From Microplitis mediator (lineage: Eukaryota > Arthropoda > Insecta > Hymenoptera > Braconidae): 64,000 nucleotides of DNA. The notes below the pieces were generated by a model. That model searched no databases, was not told the origin of the DNA, and saw only the letters and a list, made by a program, of their open reading frames with translations. The DNA lies in contig NC_079977.1 of NCBI RefSeq assembly GCF_029852145.1, positions 8,715,337-8,779,336 on the forward strand, written 5' to 3'. This document shows positions 46,816 to 57,945 of this stretch, in pieces. Numbering within the stretch: the first letter of the stretch is position 1; the number at the start of each line of letters is the position of its first letter. The position numbers and the translations under genes are program-made.

Positions 46816-47498
46816 TACCCGGAAAAAAATGATCAGACCTGACCAAACATGAAAAATGACCGGGCATGCTCAAACCTGATCAGGTCTGTTAATATCTGAT
46901 CAGGTATGTTCATGCCTGTTCATACCCACCTGGGTAAAAAATTATATATGAAAAATAGCCCTATATAATTATATGTAATGATGCATAACTATGTATAATT
47001 ATTTCTATAAAAATAAAAAAAAAATTCTGGGCGTGTGCAGGGTTTGAACCGTGGACCTCGCACTCGAAAGTTTGACCCACTACCCGTTGACCTAAGAGAT
47101 TGACTTGAAACAAAAATTTCGTATGAACTTCAAGTTATGAAAATCATATACATGATAGATTCTTAGTCAACAAAATTTTATATCCAACATTAATTATTAA
47201 TTATTGGTATATAAGTATGTAGAATTATAAATAGGTTATATATAATTATAACTCCGTTAGCTATATATAATTATAAATGAGTTAGTTATGTATAAATATA
47301 AGTTTTTTAAATTTAATCCCATATATCAGTGTGGATCAGACATGAACAGGCATGGTAATGCATGATCAAGCCTGAACTTATTTAACGCTTCAGACATGAT
47401 CATGCATGAACAGGCATGATTTTATCTGATATCAGGCATGAACAGGCATGATCATACATGAACAGGCATGGTCATGTCTGAACATTTATTCCCGGGTA
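46816..47498. mobile_element. MITE, family H, nested in family G
   Basis: Terminal repeats TACCCGGAAAAAAATGATCA and the complement of TGAACATTTATTCCCGGGTA. Both flanks are rich in tandem CATGAACAGGCATGATCA-type units (46832-46925, 47339-47482). The centre is TA-rich with a tRNA-like module. No coding frame. Confidence 0.7.
47028..47098 (-). other. tRNA-like module with Pol III boxes inside family H
   Basis: The minus strand has a box A-like TAGGTCAACGGGTAG (about 47080-47094) and box B GGTTCAAACCC (47040-47050). The T-stem does not pair beyond two base pairs, so this is not a working tRNA. The insertion of a tRNA-derived sequence in a MITE is the likely origin. Confidence 0.45.
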
Positions 47499-47580
47499 TT
47501 CATGTATCCTTTCCTGCATATTGGAGTACTCGCTACTTCAATGATTTACTACAATATTGTGGTTAGAAATTTTTTTCGTA

Positions 47581-48285
47581 TGGGGTAGAATTTTTCGTAT
47601 GAGATTCTGCATGTACACATACTTTCCTGATTCACAGCATTTAACATTTAATATTTTGTAATAAATTTTAATCTATAGCTTACATCAAATGCACTTGAAG
47701 AAATTTTGAGTTGCAGTAACTAAAACATTTCAATTAAAGCGTTTGGTTGAAACGCTTAGATGGGTATTTAACACTGCATAATGTCAATTGTTTAGTCGCT
47801 GTGACTATTCCATTTTCTCTTTGTGTGTATTACAATTAACTGTCTCACGTTACTCGGAAAATATTTACAAATTAAATGTTTATTTACACATAATGGTTGG
47901 GATTTTATCTCATACCACATGACTTTGAATGAACCTTCAAGCTTTTAGAGAGAGACATTAACATTATTGTCAATTTCCTATTCATATCAATTCATCAAAT
48001 CCTATTAAATACAATCAAAGCAGTTTTACGTTTTAAAAACTTTTCATTTTCATATATTTATTTATTATTTAAGAATTTTGAAGATGATTAAAATTTTTAG
48101 CTTGCTTATTGTATGTGGTCGACATTTTTTAAAGAAATTTGACACACAATAAAGCTGTAAGACTTAAATTTCATAAACTCTATTAACTACACAGAAAAAA
48201 AGGATTTCTTGAGGCGAGTAAAAGTTTCTTATGCCCAGAAATTCTGTTTTTCTGGGTAGTGACAAATTTATATAAAAATTAATAC
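47581..48285. other. AT-rich non-coding stretch
   Basis: No gene. A MITE-end-like ACACAGAAAAAAAGGATTTC at about 48190 resembles family M's end; no partner found. Confidence 0.4.
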
Positions 48286-48602
48286 AGTACAATCTGGTTA
48301 TAAGCAACTAATAAGAGGTGTAAAAGAAAAATTCATTGGAAATGGGCCTCCCCTACTACTATTTATTAACTCAGCGACTGCTTGAGTTTACGTATACATG
48401 TGTTGTGTTTCATACTGCGCTTTTTTTGTAAGCAAATGACGTTTTTCGTAATCTAGGTTTTTTTTTTTTTTTACGTTCATTAACCTCAATTGATTATAAA
48501 TTTATAAATCAACACTTCATTTGACTAACAATTATTTTGTTATGTTTAAATTATTTACAATTTGGCAGCATCACATGTAGTACAATCTGGTTATAAGCAA
48601 CT
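48286..48602 (+). repeat. Directly repeated pogo-like terminal sequence
   Basis: The 24-mer AGTACAATCTGGTTATAAGC plus AACT occurs at 48286-48309 and again at 48579-48602 in the same orientation, 293 bp apart. It resembles terminal repeats of pogo-like transposons (CAGTA-AATCTGGTTATAA-type ends). Direct rather than inverted orientation suggests two truncated or rearranged elements. Confidence 0.55.
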
Positions 48603-48804
48603 CCCTACATCTACTACCGCTCGCCGCAGAAAGGTACCCCCACTCTCGCTTTGTTTACTGAAGCCGATTCGAATTTGGATGTGCACTTCTTTCATAAGCA
48701 AAGAACATAATATTATATTTTTTCTCTAATATGGATATACAACTCCCAAAGAGTAAGCTTATGAATTTTGTCCGTACTTTTTTTTATTTCGGGTATTGGG
48801 TCTT
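48603..48804. other. Short complex non-coding stretch
   Basis: 48605-48690 has CTCGCCGCAGAAAGGTACCC and is less AT-rich; no gene. Confidence 0.35.
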
Positions 48805-49228
48805 GCACGGAAAGATTGGAACCCGACTGGTTACTGTTCTGCACCCGACTCAGTACGGTGCTGGAAGAAAATGTTTGCAAAAAAGAAAATTGTGGTGCAG
48901 CACTGTTCGGAACCTGACTGAGTGATTTGCGCACACGACTCAGTCAGGTTATGAATAGTAATCAGTGTGGTGTTGCACCACAATCCAAGCACTGTAACCA
49001 GTCTGGTGCTGCACATGAATGACTCCTGTGCAGCACACGAATGAGTAACGTCTTAAGAATTCTGAGCCGAAGATTTTCGAGTACACTACTGACTAATGTG
49101 TATCACACGAATAGTTATGGTTCCGCACCGTAATCATTCGGGCGCTGCACCACATCGAGTATTTTCTTCCAGCACTGTACTGAGTCGGGTACAGAACAGT
49201 AACCAGTCGGGTTCCAATCTTTCCATGC
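48805..49228. mobile_element. Palindromic MITE, family R (about 424 bp)
   Basis: The left arm reads GCACGGAAAGATTGGAACCC and GACTGGTTACTGTTCTGCAC. The right arm carries the complements of both, ending TTCCAATCTTTCCATGCG. Arms are about 65 bp with few mismatches. The centre has repeated CAGTCAGGTT/GTGCTGCACAT units. Opposite-strand frames here are a by-product of the palindrome. Confidence 0.8.
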
Positions 49229-50806
49229 GAATTTAACATTTTCCTGTGGTATAAACTTATAGCTTATTGATGTTTAAAAAACACCCAATGAAGAAAATAT
49301 ATCGTCAATTCGCCGACAAATGCTTGCTATTGAAATTGATTTCCAAGCACTCTGTCTATAATTGGATTTTTGCTTGTCAAAAACAAATGAAGCCACGATT
49401 CTACACAATTACCAATTTTTGATGCAAATAAAAAGTTGAATATAATTTATAGGAGTCAAAAAATATGAATTTCGTTTATTCACTTGACCAATCATCTTGT
49501 ATATTCATAATTCCATTTTATGTAATACGATCGGGAGTTGTTGGGTCACGTCTTCTTGAAGATTTTATGCATGCACATGAGCGTTATCACTTGTACCCAG
49601 ACCAGTGCACTGTTTTAACGCAATAACTTTAATAAAAACGTACCAGTATCAACTATAGTTACTGGTCTGTATGACTGTACCACACTCTTGTGTACAGTTT
49701 AAAATATAATATATACAACGAAACACATAGAGAGCCTCAAGGGAAACATACAAAGATAGATATATCTCTCTGAACAGTACTAGCAGCCACTTTATCTGTA
49801 AATGGAAATTATCCTCGACGTTTTCCACAGCTCTAAGTACCCATACATACACTTTTCATCTGTATAGCAGTACATCTTATCTTAAGCGGTTAACAGATCA
49901 TTAAAACTTAACTTTAATTACCCAAGAGACTGTTAAAAAGTGTGTTGGCGATAAAAGATATAATAATAGTAATAATGACGATAATGATTTTAGCTGAGTT
50001 TAAATAAATGAAGAGAGATCGTAGTAGATAAGACGCGAAATTTAAATTTAAAAGAAATTAATAAAGTTTATTATTTTTCAAGTACTAAGTTGTAATTGAA
50101 TTTTAAAGAGAAAATGTTTGGGATTAGTGAGATGAATAGTAATTTGAATTACTAAACAATAAAATGGCTGATGAAATTTAAAACAAAGTGGTATCACTTT
50201 ATTCGCGGTCTGGTAATATCAAATTCAAAGATTATTATCTTACTTTAACGGAGGTTTATGGCGAAAACAAAGAAAAGGATCGAATTTTCGCAGTGTGATG
50301 ATTACTACTCGAGATAACCGCGGAATTAGTCTAATTATTGTTGGATTGCAAGCAACCCTTGTCACGTTTGCACGCTGGATTTGTGTTGGTTTGGGTTTGG
50401 GTGTGGGTGTGGGTATTATTGTACTGAGGGCATTTGACGCATCGGTGTTTAATGTTGATGCTGTTGCTCTGGCTATGGTTTTGGTTTTGATGCTAGTTCT
50501 GCTGATGCTTTATTGCTATCTGTTGTTCCTACTTGAGCTAAAAGTGCCAGAGTAGAGTAAAGAGCATGATGTTGAAATCATGTCATTTTGTTACTCCAAT
50601 TTACATAAATTGGGCAAACTCTATTAGCACATCGTAATCATACGATGTCAAGTTGACTCGATGGGTTGAATACTCAAGTTTATGTGCATGTGGATATTAT
50701 AAATTGTTGGGTGACAAGTGACATTTTTTTTTATTTCATCGATTTGAATAAAAAATTTAAATTTCAAATGCTGTATAAGATTTCATTTTATAGCCCCGAG
50801 TCTCTA
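49229..50806. other. Non-coding stretch with two islands
   Basis: 49500-49910 is of mixed composition without a recognised frame. 50270-50560 is GT-rich (GGTTTGGGTTTGGGTGTGGG) and gives an 86-codon frame whose hydrophobic character (VLVLMLVLLML) follows from T- and G-rich low-complexity sequence; I do not call it a membrane protein. Confidence 0.4.
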
Positions 50807-51254
50807 CACTGTAAAAAATAACCGAGGCAAGTCCAAGCGGTGTAGGTGTTAAAATTTGCGGTGTTAAATTTCAACAGCGAAAGCGGTGTGAAAATAACGC
50901 CGCCGCCGGTGTAAATATTCTTTACCGGTGTTACATAAAATTTCTCGGTGTTAAAACATTTTACTTTGGGAATATTTTTACTTTCTCGATCCCTACAGTT
51001 AAACAGTATGCGTGTGTGTCTATGTGTTTGAGTGCGTGTGTGTGCGCGTGTATATGTGTGTGAAGATATTTTTTGTGTCTTATAAGCTTTCCAAAGTTAA
51101 TACTCTGAGCGGACGCAGTTTACCCCGCTTTTACACCGGTTTAACACCAGTATTTTAACACCGCCGAATTACGCCTCCTACATCGGTGTAATTTCATTTT
51201 AACACCACGCAGAGTTAAAATGAGTCCATTTTTAACACCGCTCTTTTTATAGTG
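50807..51254. mobile_element. MITE, family A, copy 3, with internal GT tract
   Basis: It starts CACTGTAAAAAATAACCGAG and ends CTCTTTTTATAGTG; TA lies outside both ends (50805-50806, 51255-51256). ACGCCGCCGCCGGTGTAAAT is the family core. At 51007-51063 the centre has an imperfect GT/GC microsatellite absent from copies 1 and 2. Confidence 0.8.
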
Positions 51255-51673
51255 TATATATCTATAGATAATTTACTTGATTATTTAGTCGAAATTTTTT
51301 TTGCGAAGTTATGATTTAAAAAAGAGAATTAAGTAAAAATTGATAATTTTTTCTTTTTAAATAGTACGCTGTGAAAAAAATGTTCAAGTCCTAATTAAAT
51401 GAAAGCTTAATTGAAGCTTTAAAACGAGTGGTCGAATGTCAGTACATTTTTTACCATTAATTTATTTTTTTTGAGAAAAATCGACTTTTTTGCTTTGTCT
51501 TTCAGTAAAACGCGAACGAATCAAAATTGAAAATTAAAAAAAAAGCAATGAAAGCTTAAACAATGGGCTTTTAGATAAAATTATTCGTTGTAAGCTCAAA
51601 CAATTTTTTTTTAATATTAACGGAGTAATAAAGATTAATTTAATAAATACTTAAATTTGCCTTTAGTTTATTT
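51255..51673. other. AT-rich non-coding stretch
   Basis: No gene and no clear repeat boundary. AAGCTTAATTGAAGCTTTAA at about 51407 is a small imperfect palindrome. Confidence 0.35.
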
Positions 51674-51803
51674 GCTAAATAGTATATAACACCAAAGGAA
51701 AATAGTAGAACATTCCAACCCGCCGAAGACTCGGGTAGGTAATTATACACGCGGGTTGGAATGTCCTACTTTCCTCCCGTGGTGTGTAATATACTAATTA
51801 GCT
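51674..51803. mobile_element. Palindromic MITE, family N, copy 1
   Basis: AACATTCCAACCCGC at the left and GCGGGTTGGAATGTCCTACT at the right are complementary. The outer AGTATATAACACC and GGTGTGTAATATACT pair as well. The loop of about 30 bp contains GACTCGGGTAGG. A decayed relative is at 52108-52218. Confidence 0.7.
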
Positions 51804-51863
51804 ACTTCATTATTATCATTATTATTATTATTATAGACGTGGAAAGTATACTTTCAAAGCTTT

Positions 51864-52063
51864 CACGGAAAAAAAATTGTGGTTCTTCTGGCTACAATGT
51901 TGTAGTAAAACATTGTAGTAGCGAGTACTCCAGTATGTAGTAAAGGATATTGTACATAAATAGTACTGACGTTACTACACGTGTGGTTAAGGTTATTCCA
52001 AGTTGGAGTTGGCATTTCTTTACTCCAACTTGTAGTAACCTCAACTACAATTTTTTTTCCGTG
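51864..52063. mobile_element. MITE, family G, copy 2 (200 bp, uninterrupted)
   Basis: It starts CACGGAAAAAAAATTGTGGT and ends CTACAATTTTTTTTCCGTG. Interior GTTGTAGTAAAACATTGTAG and CTCCAACTTGTAGTAACC. It serves as the reference that proves the split of copy 1 at 46692-47580. Confidence 0.8.
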
Positions 52064-52107
52064 TTAGAATAAACTTTCATTTTCTGTAAGATCATTTGTC
52101 ATAAATT

Positions 52108-52218
52108 TATATTACACGCCAAGGGCGGAAAGTAGGATATTCAAACCCGCGTGTGTGCCTACCCGAATCGAAGGCAACAGTGGCAAACACGCGGACACCT
52201 TCCTCCGTGATATGAATA
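52108..52218. mobile_element. Decayed MITE, family N, copy 2
   Basis: TATTACACGCCAAGGGCGGA at the left, ATTCAAACCCGCGTGTGTG and GCCTACCCGAATCGAAGG inside, and CTTCCTCCGTGATATGAAT at the right follow copy 1 with substitutions. Confidence 0.5.
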
Positions 52219-53066
52219 CTATTTTTCATCAGATCTGCAACTGAAAGTTTAAATTTTTTACGGATGGCGCATGCACTGTAATTTTATCATTAGTTTTCTC
52301 ACAAGACAAAATAACGGCTTTAATTTCTCTAAACAAAGGAAAAACTAAAATTTTCGGTGCAGATTCGATGAAAAAATATTAATAATTAATTTTTTTTTCA
52401 AAATGAAATTTCCTGAGTTTACAATACGAAAATTTTTTACAAATTATTTTTAGCATGACACTGTTGATCAGATAAAATAAAACATTTTCTCTTGTTGTAT
52501 AAACTCAAATTCTTTATTGCCGGAAGTGATGTAAAAAATGTTCATTTATTTATAAAACAATGATGTGCAACTTTCATTTTCAATAATAGAAAATAAAAAT
52601 AGTATGGAATGTTTGAGGTTAAGGAAAAATAATTTAAAATTGTGTCACATTGCAAGAAGATATATATATGATCGTATGCACACCAATACAAGAGGTCATT
52701 TGCGGAGTCGCGTACACTTGAGTGTCGGCATTGGGAAAGTGTGCCGTTTAAAGGTCAGCGCATCGTTGTCTCGCGCTCCTAAACTAAGTATATGAGTATT
52801 TGCTACACCATAAAACCTGAAACGTATATACATATACATAAATGCCTTTTACTTCCAAGGGTTGCGAGATGAGGATAAAAATGGTCATGGACCTCGAACT
52901 AACATCTTAAAGATATGGTAAGACAGAGTAAAATAATAATAAAAGAAGGATGTTAAATAAAAAGGAGATACTGTGATGCACGAGGATCCCCGAAGGGTTC
53001 TCTTCTTTGCAGTCTCTAAGAAAGACTATGCGATCACCTTAATGCCACAACAGCAACAGCAACAAT

Positions 53067-53098
<32 letters not shown>

Positions 53099-53867
53099 CT
53101 TCAATACAAGCAAAGTTTCCAAGAGAAATAATTCTTTCGTAAAAACCGGTTCAAGTCGTGCTATGCGGATAACTTGATCTTCTATAACCTTATACCTATA
53201 TAACTCGAGACTACTTCTTCCTCTTCTTCACTTATTTATCTTCTTCGAGATGGAATTCATTCCCAATACTTTTTAATCTATCATGACGATTCTTTACTGG
53301 GAAAATCAATTTTGCATACTCGATATTTACAATAACAATTTAAAGTTATTCATTTTTAAATAACAAATTACTCTAGGAAACATTTATTCACTTTTATATT
53401 ATCTAATGATGAGTAATATCATTCAATTTTATTCATTGCAAAAAAGAAAAAAAAAAGTAAGTACCCACGATGGAATCCGACCCGTGAACTTCAGGTTAAG
53501 AACCTGATCATTAACTATAATCTAAATTTTTACGGCAAAAATATATTTTTTTAATTACTTCCTTGATAGTATTCCTTGGGATGCATAGGAAGAGTTTTGC
53601 TTTTGAGGAATGACGGCAAACTATTTTTTATTCAACTTAATTCATCAACAGAAATTGTAAAATTCAAAACGACAGTTTTTAGCATTTTCTGGAATCTTGA
53701 CAGAAAAAATTTCATGCGATCAAAAATTTGTTTCCACCTCCGAGAATAATTGTTTTAAAATTCTCATTAACTGTAAGAGCGCAAATAAGATATTAGTTTT
53801 AGTTTCATTCATTACTTTGAATGTGAGAAAGAGGGCGGGTGACGTTTCACTTTAAGATCAGTACATC
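52219..53867. other. Non-coding stretch with island and tRNA-like piece
   Basis: 52610-53040 is a complex island (TTGCGGAGTCGCGTACACTT, GGTCAGCGCATCGTTGTC); the 76-codon frame there has no recognised motif. About 53462-53530 has GGAATCCGACCCGTGAACTT followed by CAGGTTAAGAACCTG (an inverted repeat), reminiscent of a tRNA 3' half on the minus strand but too degenerate to call. Confidence 0.4.
53046..53099. repeat. (CAA)n microsatellite
   Basis: CAACAGCAACAGCAACAATA followed by about a dozen CAA/AAC units. Not in a long frame, so not a coding poly-Q tract as far as can be seen. Confidence 0.9.
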
Positions 53868-54000
53868 ACTTTAAAATCCTGTTGCAGCAACAGGATTTTA
53901 TTCCGTTGCTCTCACAGGATGTGTCCTGTTGCTGTAACATGACAATCCTGTTGCTGCAATATGACAATCTTGTTGCAGCACCTATTTTTTTTTCCGTGTA
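53868..54000. repeat. CCTGTTGC-unit repeat with near-perfect hairpin
   Basis: 53872-53900 is a 29-nt inverted repeat with a one-base centre (AAATCCTGTTGC, A, GCAACAGGATTT). After it, CAATCCTGTTGCTGCAATATGA-type units repeat about three times up to a MITE-like right end TTTTTTTTCCGTGTA (53985-54000). Probably the end of a small MITE whose left edge I could not find. Confidence 0.55.
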
Positions 54001-54184
54001 CCTGGGTTTTACTTCCCACCTTGCCTATTTTTCTTTATCATTTTCTGAGAAAATGCGAAGGTTATTTATTTTTGAACAATTAATAATAATTTAAGGTCAT
54101 TAAGAAGTTATAATAAATATCTATTAAAATAAATTCATTAAAAACGTTTTTATTATCATTTCACGAAAAAACAAAAAAAAAATG

Positions 54185-54812
54185 GAAAACCGCCTGACCC
54201 TGCGGGCCAGCCCCAAAACTTCGCGCTGTTTTCGAGCTCAGGGAGCTCAGAAACAATATTACTTGTAAATTACTCGAAGAGCTCAAAAATTTGTTGGGCC
54301 GGTAAAACGTACCTTCACTGAAAAATTATAATTTTTGTCCGATGATATCTTTGGATGGAATGAACCGATTTGAATGTTCTTGGGGACATTCGAAAAGGCT
54401 CATCAAGACTTAAAACTGATTACATTTTGAGGCGAATCGGGCAAGTGGTTTATAAGTTATACGCAAAAAAACAAAAACAAAAAAAATTTTTAATTTTTAT
54501 TCTTCGTATAACTCGTAAACTACATAAGCGATCGACCCCAAAATCTAATCAATTCTAAGATTTGGTGAGCCCTTTCGATTGCCACCAAGTACGTTCAAAT
54601 CGGTTGATTCGTTCCAAAGATATCGTCGGACAAAAAAAGTTCACACACCCACACACACACATACACACGGACGTCCATGCGGGAATAGTCAGAATAGCTT
54701 CCTAGGACCTCAAAATGTCGATATCTGATGAAAACTCGATTTTCGGAAATCGGACCGAAACCAATAACTTCCTTTCTTTTGAAAATTTACAATTTTCTTA
54801 GCGGGAAGTTAA
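54185..54812 (-). mobile_element. Repeat family E, copy 5, with internal hairpin
   Basis: The left end has CTGACCCTGCGGGCCAGCCC and TTTTCGAGCTCAGGGAGCTC. The right end is TTTTCTTAGCGGGAAGTTAA. It is very close to copy 4. Internal arms 54333-54460 and 54508-54640 are imperfect reverse complements. A CA run lies at 54643-54667. The 62-codon frame (54370-54558) is a shadow of the repeat. Confidence 0.8.
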
Positions 54813-57104
54813 ATATATATACTGAGCATTTTCTATTAACAAAATATTTAATCTAAAATATTCAAATGGATTTCAAAAAAATTTACTTGATATTTATAAA
54901 TAGAAAAAAAAGGTTTCGTACTTCAAAAGATTTAAATATAAACTAACACATGTACGGAAATTTTCGAAGAGAAAAAAGTCTGAGGTTTCATACTATTTAT
55001 TTTTTAACACGTAAGCCAAGTAATAAATTACAGCGGGTATAATCCAGAGAACGTTGTACCACCTCAACGATATTCTTCACAACCACCACCTCGAAAACGG
55101 GCTGCTTTCTTTGTATGTATATCCCACAAACTTGCAAAGCCCAAGTGCGCGCCCGAGAGACCTGCTGCGAGAACTGAAAATTTTCTTGCGCACGTTGGCA
55201 AAAGTCAGCCAAGAGTGTTGGAATGTGTATAGAAAGCAAACGAACAAGAGGAAGAGTACGATATAGATTAAAAAAAAAAAAAAAAAAAAAAGAACAACTA
55301 GAACGACCGCGTGGCATTGTAAAGCTGAGTTTTTACGGCGACACAAGCTCACCCTCGCTGCCTCCCGAGGGAGAATGAGGAATCGATACATGTGCGAGGT
55401 TATCGACGACGTTATTTTATCTTATTTTTTTAATACCCCGAAAAATACATATCCTACAGACACAGCTGCGAACAGGTTAATATCCAACTTTTGGCTTAAA
55501 TATTTTATTATTTATCCTTCATAAAAAAAAAAAGTTCACTCCTCAGAATTTAGAACAGAAATTTTTGTTTTTTGTAACTACGACCTGTTAAATATTTAAC
55601 TAAATTATGTTTTAAAATTCAGTTCAATAAATTTTTTACTTATTCTCCTACGAGTGGGAATTTTTAGTAAATAATTCAACAAAGATTTGAAAATGAATTG
55701 AATTTTTATTTTTTTGTAAGTATTTATGCCTTGTTCGGTATTTTTCATTAAATATATGAGTTAGTAACAAAGCTACAGCGAATAAAATTTTTCTTTCAGT
55801 GATCACCAACAAGATCGGGAAAATTTATTATTTATAGTTATTAAAAACAAATTTATCTAGAATTTAAAAAAAATTCTTTAATTGGCCACCACTGACTATG
55901 TTACTGGAGATCAAAAATAAAAAAAACTGTTTTTTTTACTAAAAAAAAAAAAAAAAATTTTAAACTTGACAGTAATTAGGATTGCTAGTTTCGTTCTAAC
56001 GATAAACGCACACTTTTGATACGTAAATGAATATTAACAAGCCCACGCATACGACGATACACGAGTCCAACCGCAAAGTGGAATATGTACATATAATAAT
56101 ATATAGATCTATTGCTCGAGCAATGCCCAACAGCACGATCACCAGTACCTCGTTATATTGCCCGTGGTATTTTCCTAAATAAATACGGGACAAACAATAA
56201 ATCGTTTACAAATGCAACCCTCTCCCAACCTCATCCGTTTACACACGTGTGCCTTTATTTTTTTTTCAACCCATCAAAAAAATATAAAAAATAAATTTAT
56301 GGTTTCGCGGTGCGGTTTCCAATGCCGATCACTAAATAATGATACACACTCTGCCAATTAATGTTTCCCGATAAAACTCAGCCCTCCCGCCTATCCGCAA
56401 AACTTGCGGATTAGCTCGTGGATATATTTTTAATTAAATGCTGGTATTATTTATATAACGCATTTATTTTTTAAACAAAACCAAATTATTGGAAGAAAGT
56501 AATTATTGATGTCATAAAAAATTTAATCAATTGGTCAATTAATTATTTTTATTTATTTAAAAGCGATAATTCCACAGACTCTTAAGTGATTACTTTAATG
56601 ATGAAAGTATTTGTATTCTGGGTTAGAGATTTAAAAATCAAGGACGCAAAAAGGTCTCTGAAGATGCGCGTCATCATTTAAGAACCGGTTTTAAAAGTTG
56701 AGGTATTCCGATATTTTATCTATGATGATTTCCAATTGTGAAAGTCTTGTCGGCGATTTGATGAGTATTTTATGTATCCATAAGATTTTTATTTTTATTC
56801 AACTTTTCATGAAGCATGAATCCCGGAGGTGTACATAGTCAATGAGTAGATCGAGTTGAGATTATGTATCGAAGGTGTTCCATGTAGTTCTGTCGTGCAT
56901 GAAGATGCGCTTGATCATCATGGAGATTTTAAATCCACCGGATGGTCCATTGTGTAGTAAAAAAAAAATAGAAATAAAAAGTATAAATATTTCCGGGAGA
57001 CATTTACGCTAAATGAATTCCTGACTGTTTTTATATGTGAAATCGAGAGAAAATTTCAACCGTTACTAATTTTTTTTATTATTATTTTTTTAATGACTAA
57101 AATT
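54813..57104. other. Non-coding stretch with two islands
   Basis: 55010-55440 is a complex island (GCCCGAGAGACCTGCTGCG, CCTCGCTGCCTCCCGAGG) with an A22 run; opposite-strand frames there overlap and none is convincing. 56000-56430 is a second island (GTTTCGCGGTGCGGTTTCC). 56640-56960 is mixed sequence. No gene called. Confidence 0.4.
55270..55291. repeat. Poly-A run (22 A)
   Basis: Homopolymer within a complex island; the minus-strand frame through it reads a phenylalanine run. Confidence 0.9.
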
Positions 57105-57945
57105 TTGAGCAAGGCGGCAATCGAAAGAGCTTGTTGGCCATCAACTGTCCTGAAAATTTCAGATCATTTGATCAAGTAGACTCGAAAACATTTGCGAATT
57201 ATAAAAAAAATTTTTTTTTTTTTTTGTGTTTTTTTATTTCTTAGAAACAACTTAGACGATCGTCTTCAAAATCTAATCAGCTCTAGAACTTAATAAAACG
57301 CGTCGATTGCCGCCTTAACCATCTCAATCGGTTAATTTGTTCGAAAGATATCGTTGGAGAAAGAAATGTTGAAAAACGGTTTTTTTCTATCATCTTTGAA
57401 GTGACTTATCCGATCAATTTCTAAATTTAGTCAGCTTTGAAACGAAGTAAAACGCTTCAGTTGCCGCACTGAACGTTAAAATCTGTTGATTAGTTCAAAA
57501 GATATCGGCGTCGAAAAATTAAAAAAATAACAATTTATCTCGTTTTTCCCGGATAACTCAGAATATAATTTACCGAATGGTCCAAAAATCAATCTAGTTC
57601 TCCATCTTTATAGTTTCTTTCGATTACCACGAAATGTAATGTAAAAAATTCCTGAGTACACTTATTTTATTGAAAATTATCGTGAATAAAAATTTTAAAA
57701 TAGCTTGTTCATTAATTATTTTAGATTATTATAAATTTCCAAACTTGAACATATAACTTAACTTGTGTGTGCTTGAAAAGGTCATAGAAAGCAATTGCAG
57801 TCAGGAAAGTGTTTTCGAGCTCGAAAATGTATTCACAATATTTTCGAGCTCCTCCAGCTCAAAAACAGCGAGAAGTCCTGGGGCTGGCCCGCAGGGCCAA
57901 TCGATGGCCAGATTTTTTTTCATGGAATTTTGTAGAAATAAAGCC
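57105..57945 (+). mobile_element. Repeat family E, copy 6 (truncated at the AACTTCCCGC end)
   Basis: It begins inside the family (GGCGGCAATCGAAAGAGCTT), runs through the CGTCGATTGCCGCC and CGAAAGATATCGTTGGAG phrases shared with 18.2-18.6 kb, and ends with TTTTCGAGCTCCTCCAGCTC and GGGGCTGGCCCGCAGGGCC, the opposite terminus. The terminal AACTTCCCGC part is absent. Confidence 0.6.

Larger units (their letters stand above)
46692..47580. mobile_element. MITE, family G, copy 1, split by family H
   Basis: It starts CACGAAAAAAAAATGTAGTT. GGAATGCCAACTCCAACTTG and CACGTGAAGTAACGTCAGTA follow, and after the H insertion the element resumes with ATATTGGAGTACTCGCTACT and ends near TTTTTTTCGTA. Copy 2 (51864-52063) is uninterrupted and in the opposite orientation, so the split is certain. 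Confidence 0.75.

Noticed and set aside
50295..50555. Hydrophobic 86-codon frame resembling a membrane protein
   Set aside because: Hydrophobicity follows from G/T-rich low-complexity DNA; no supporting signals.
54997..55391. 104-106 codon minus-strand frames
   Set aside because: Two overlapping frames both pass through an A22 run (phenylalanine run) and have no recognised motif.
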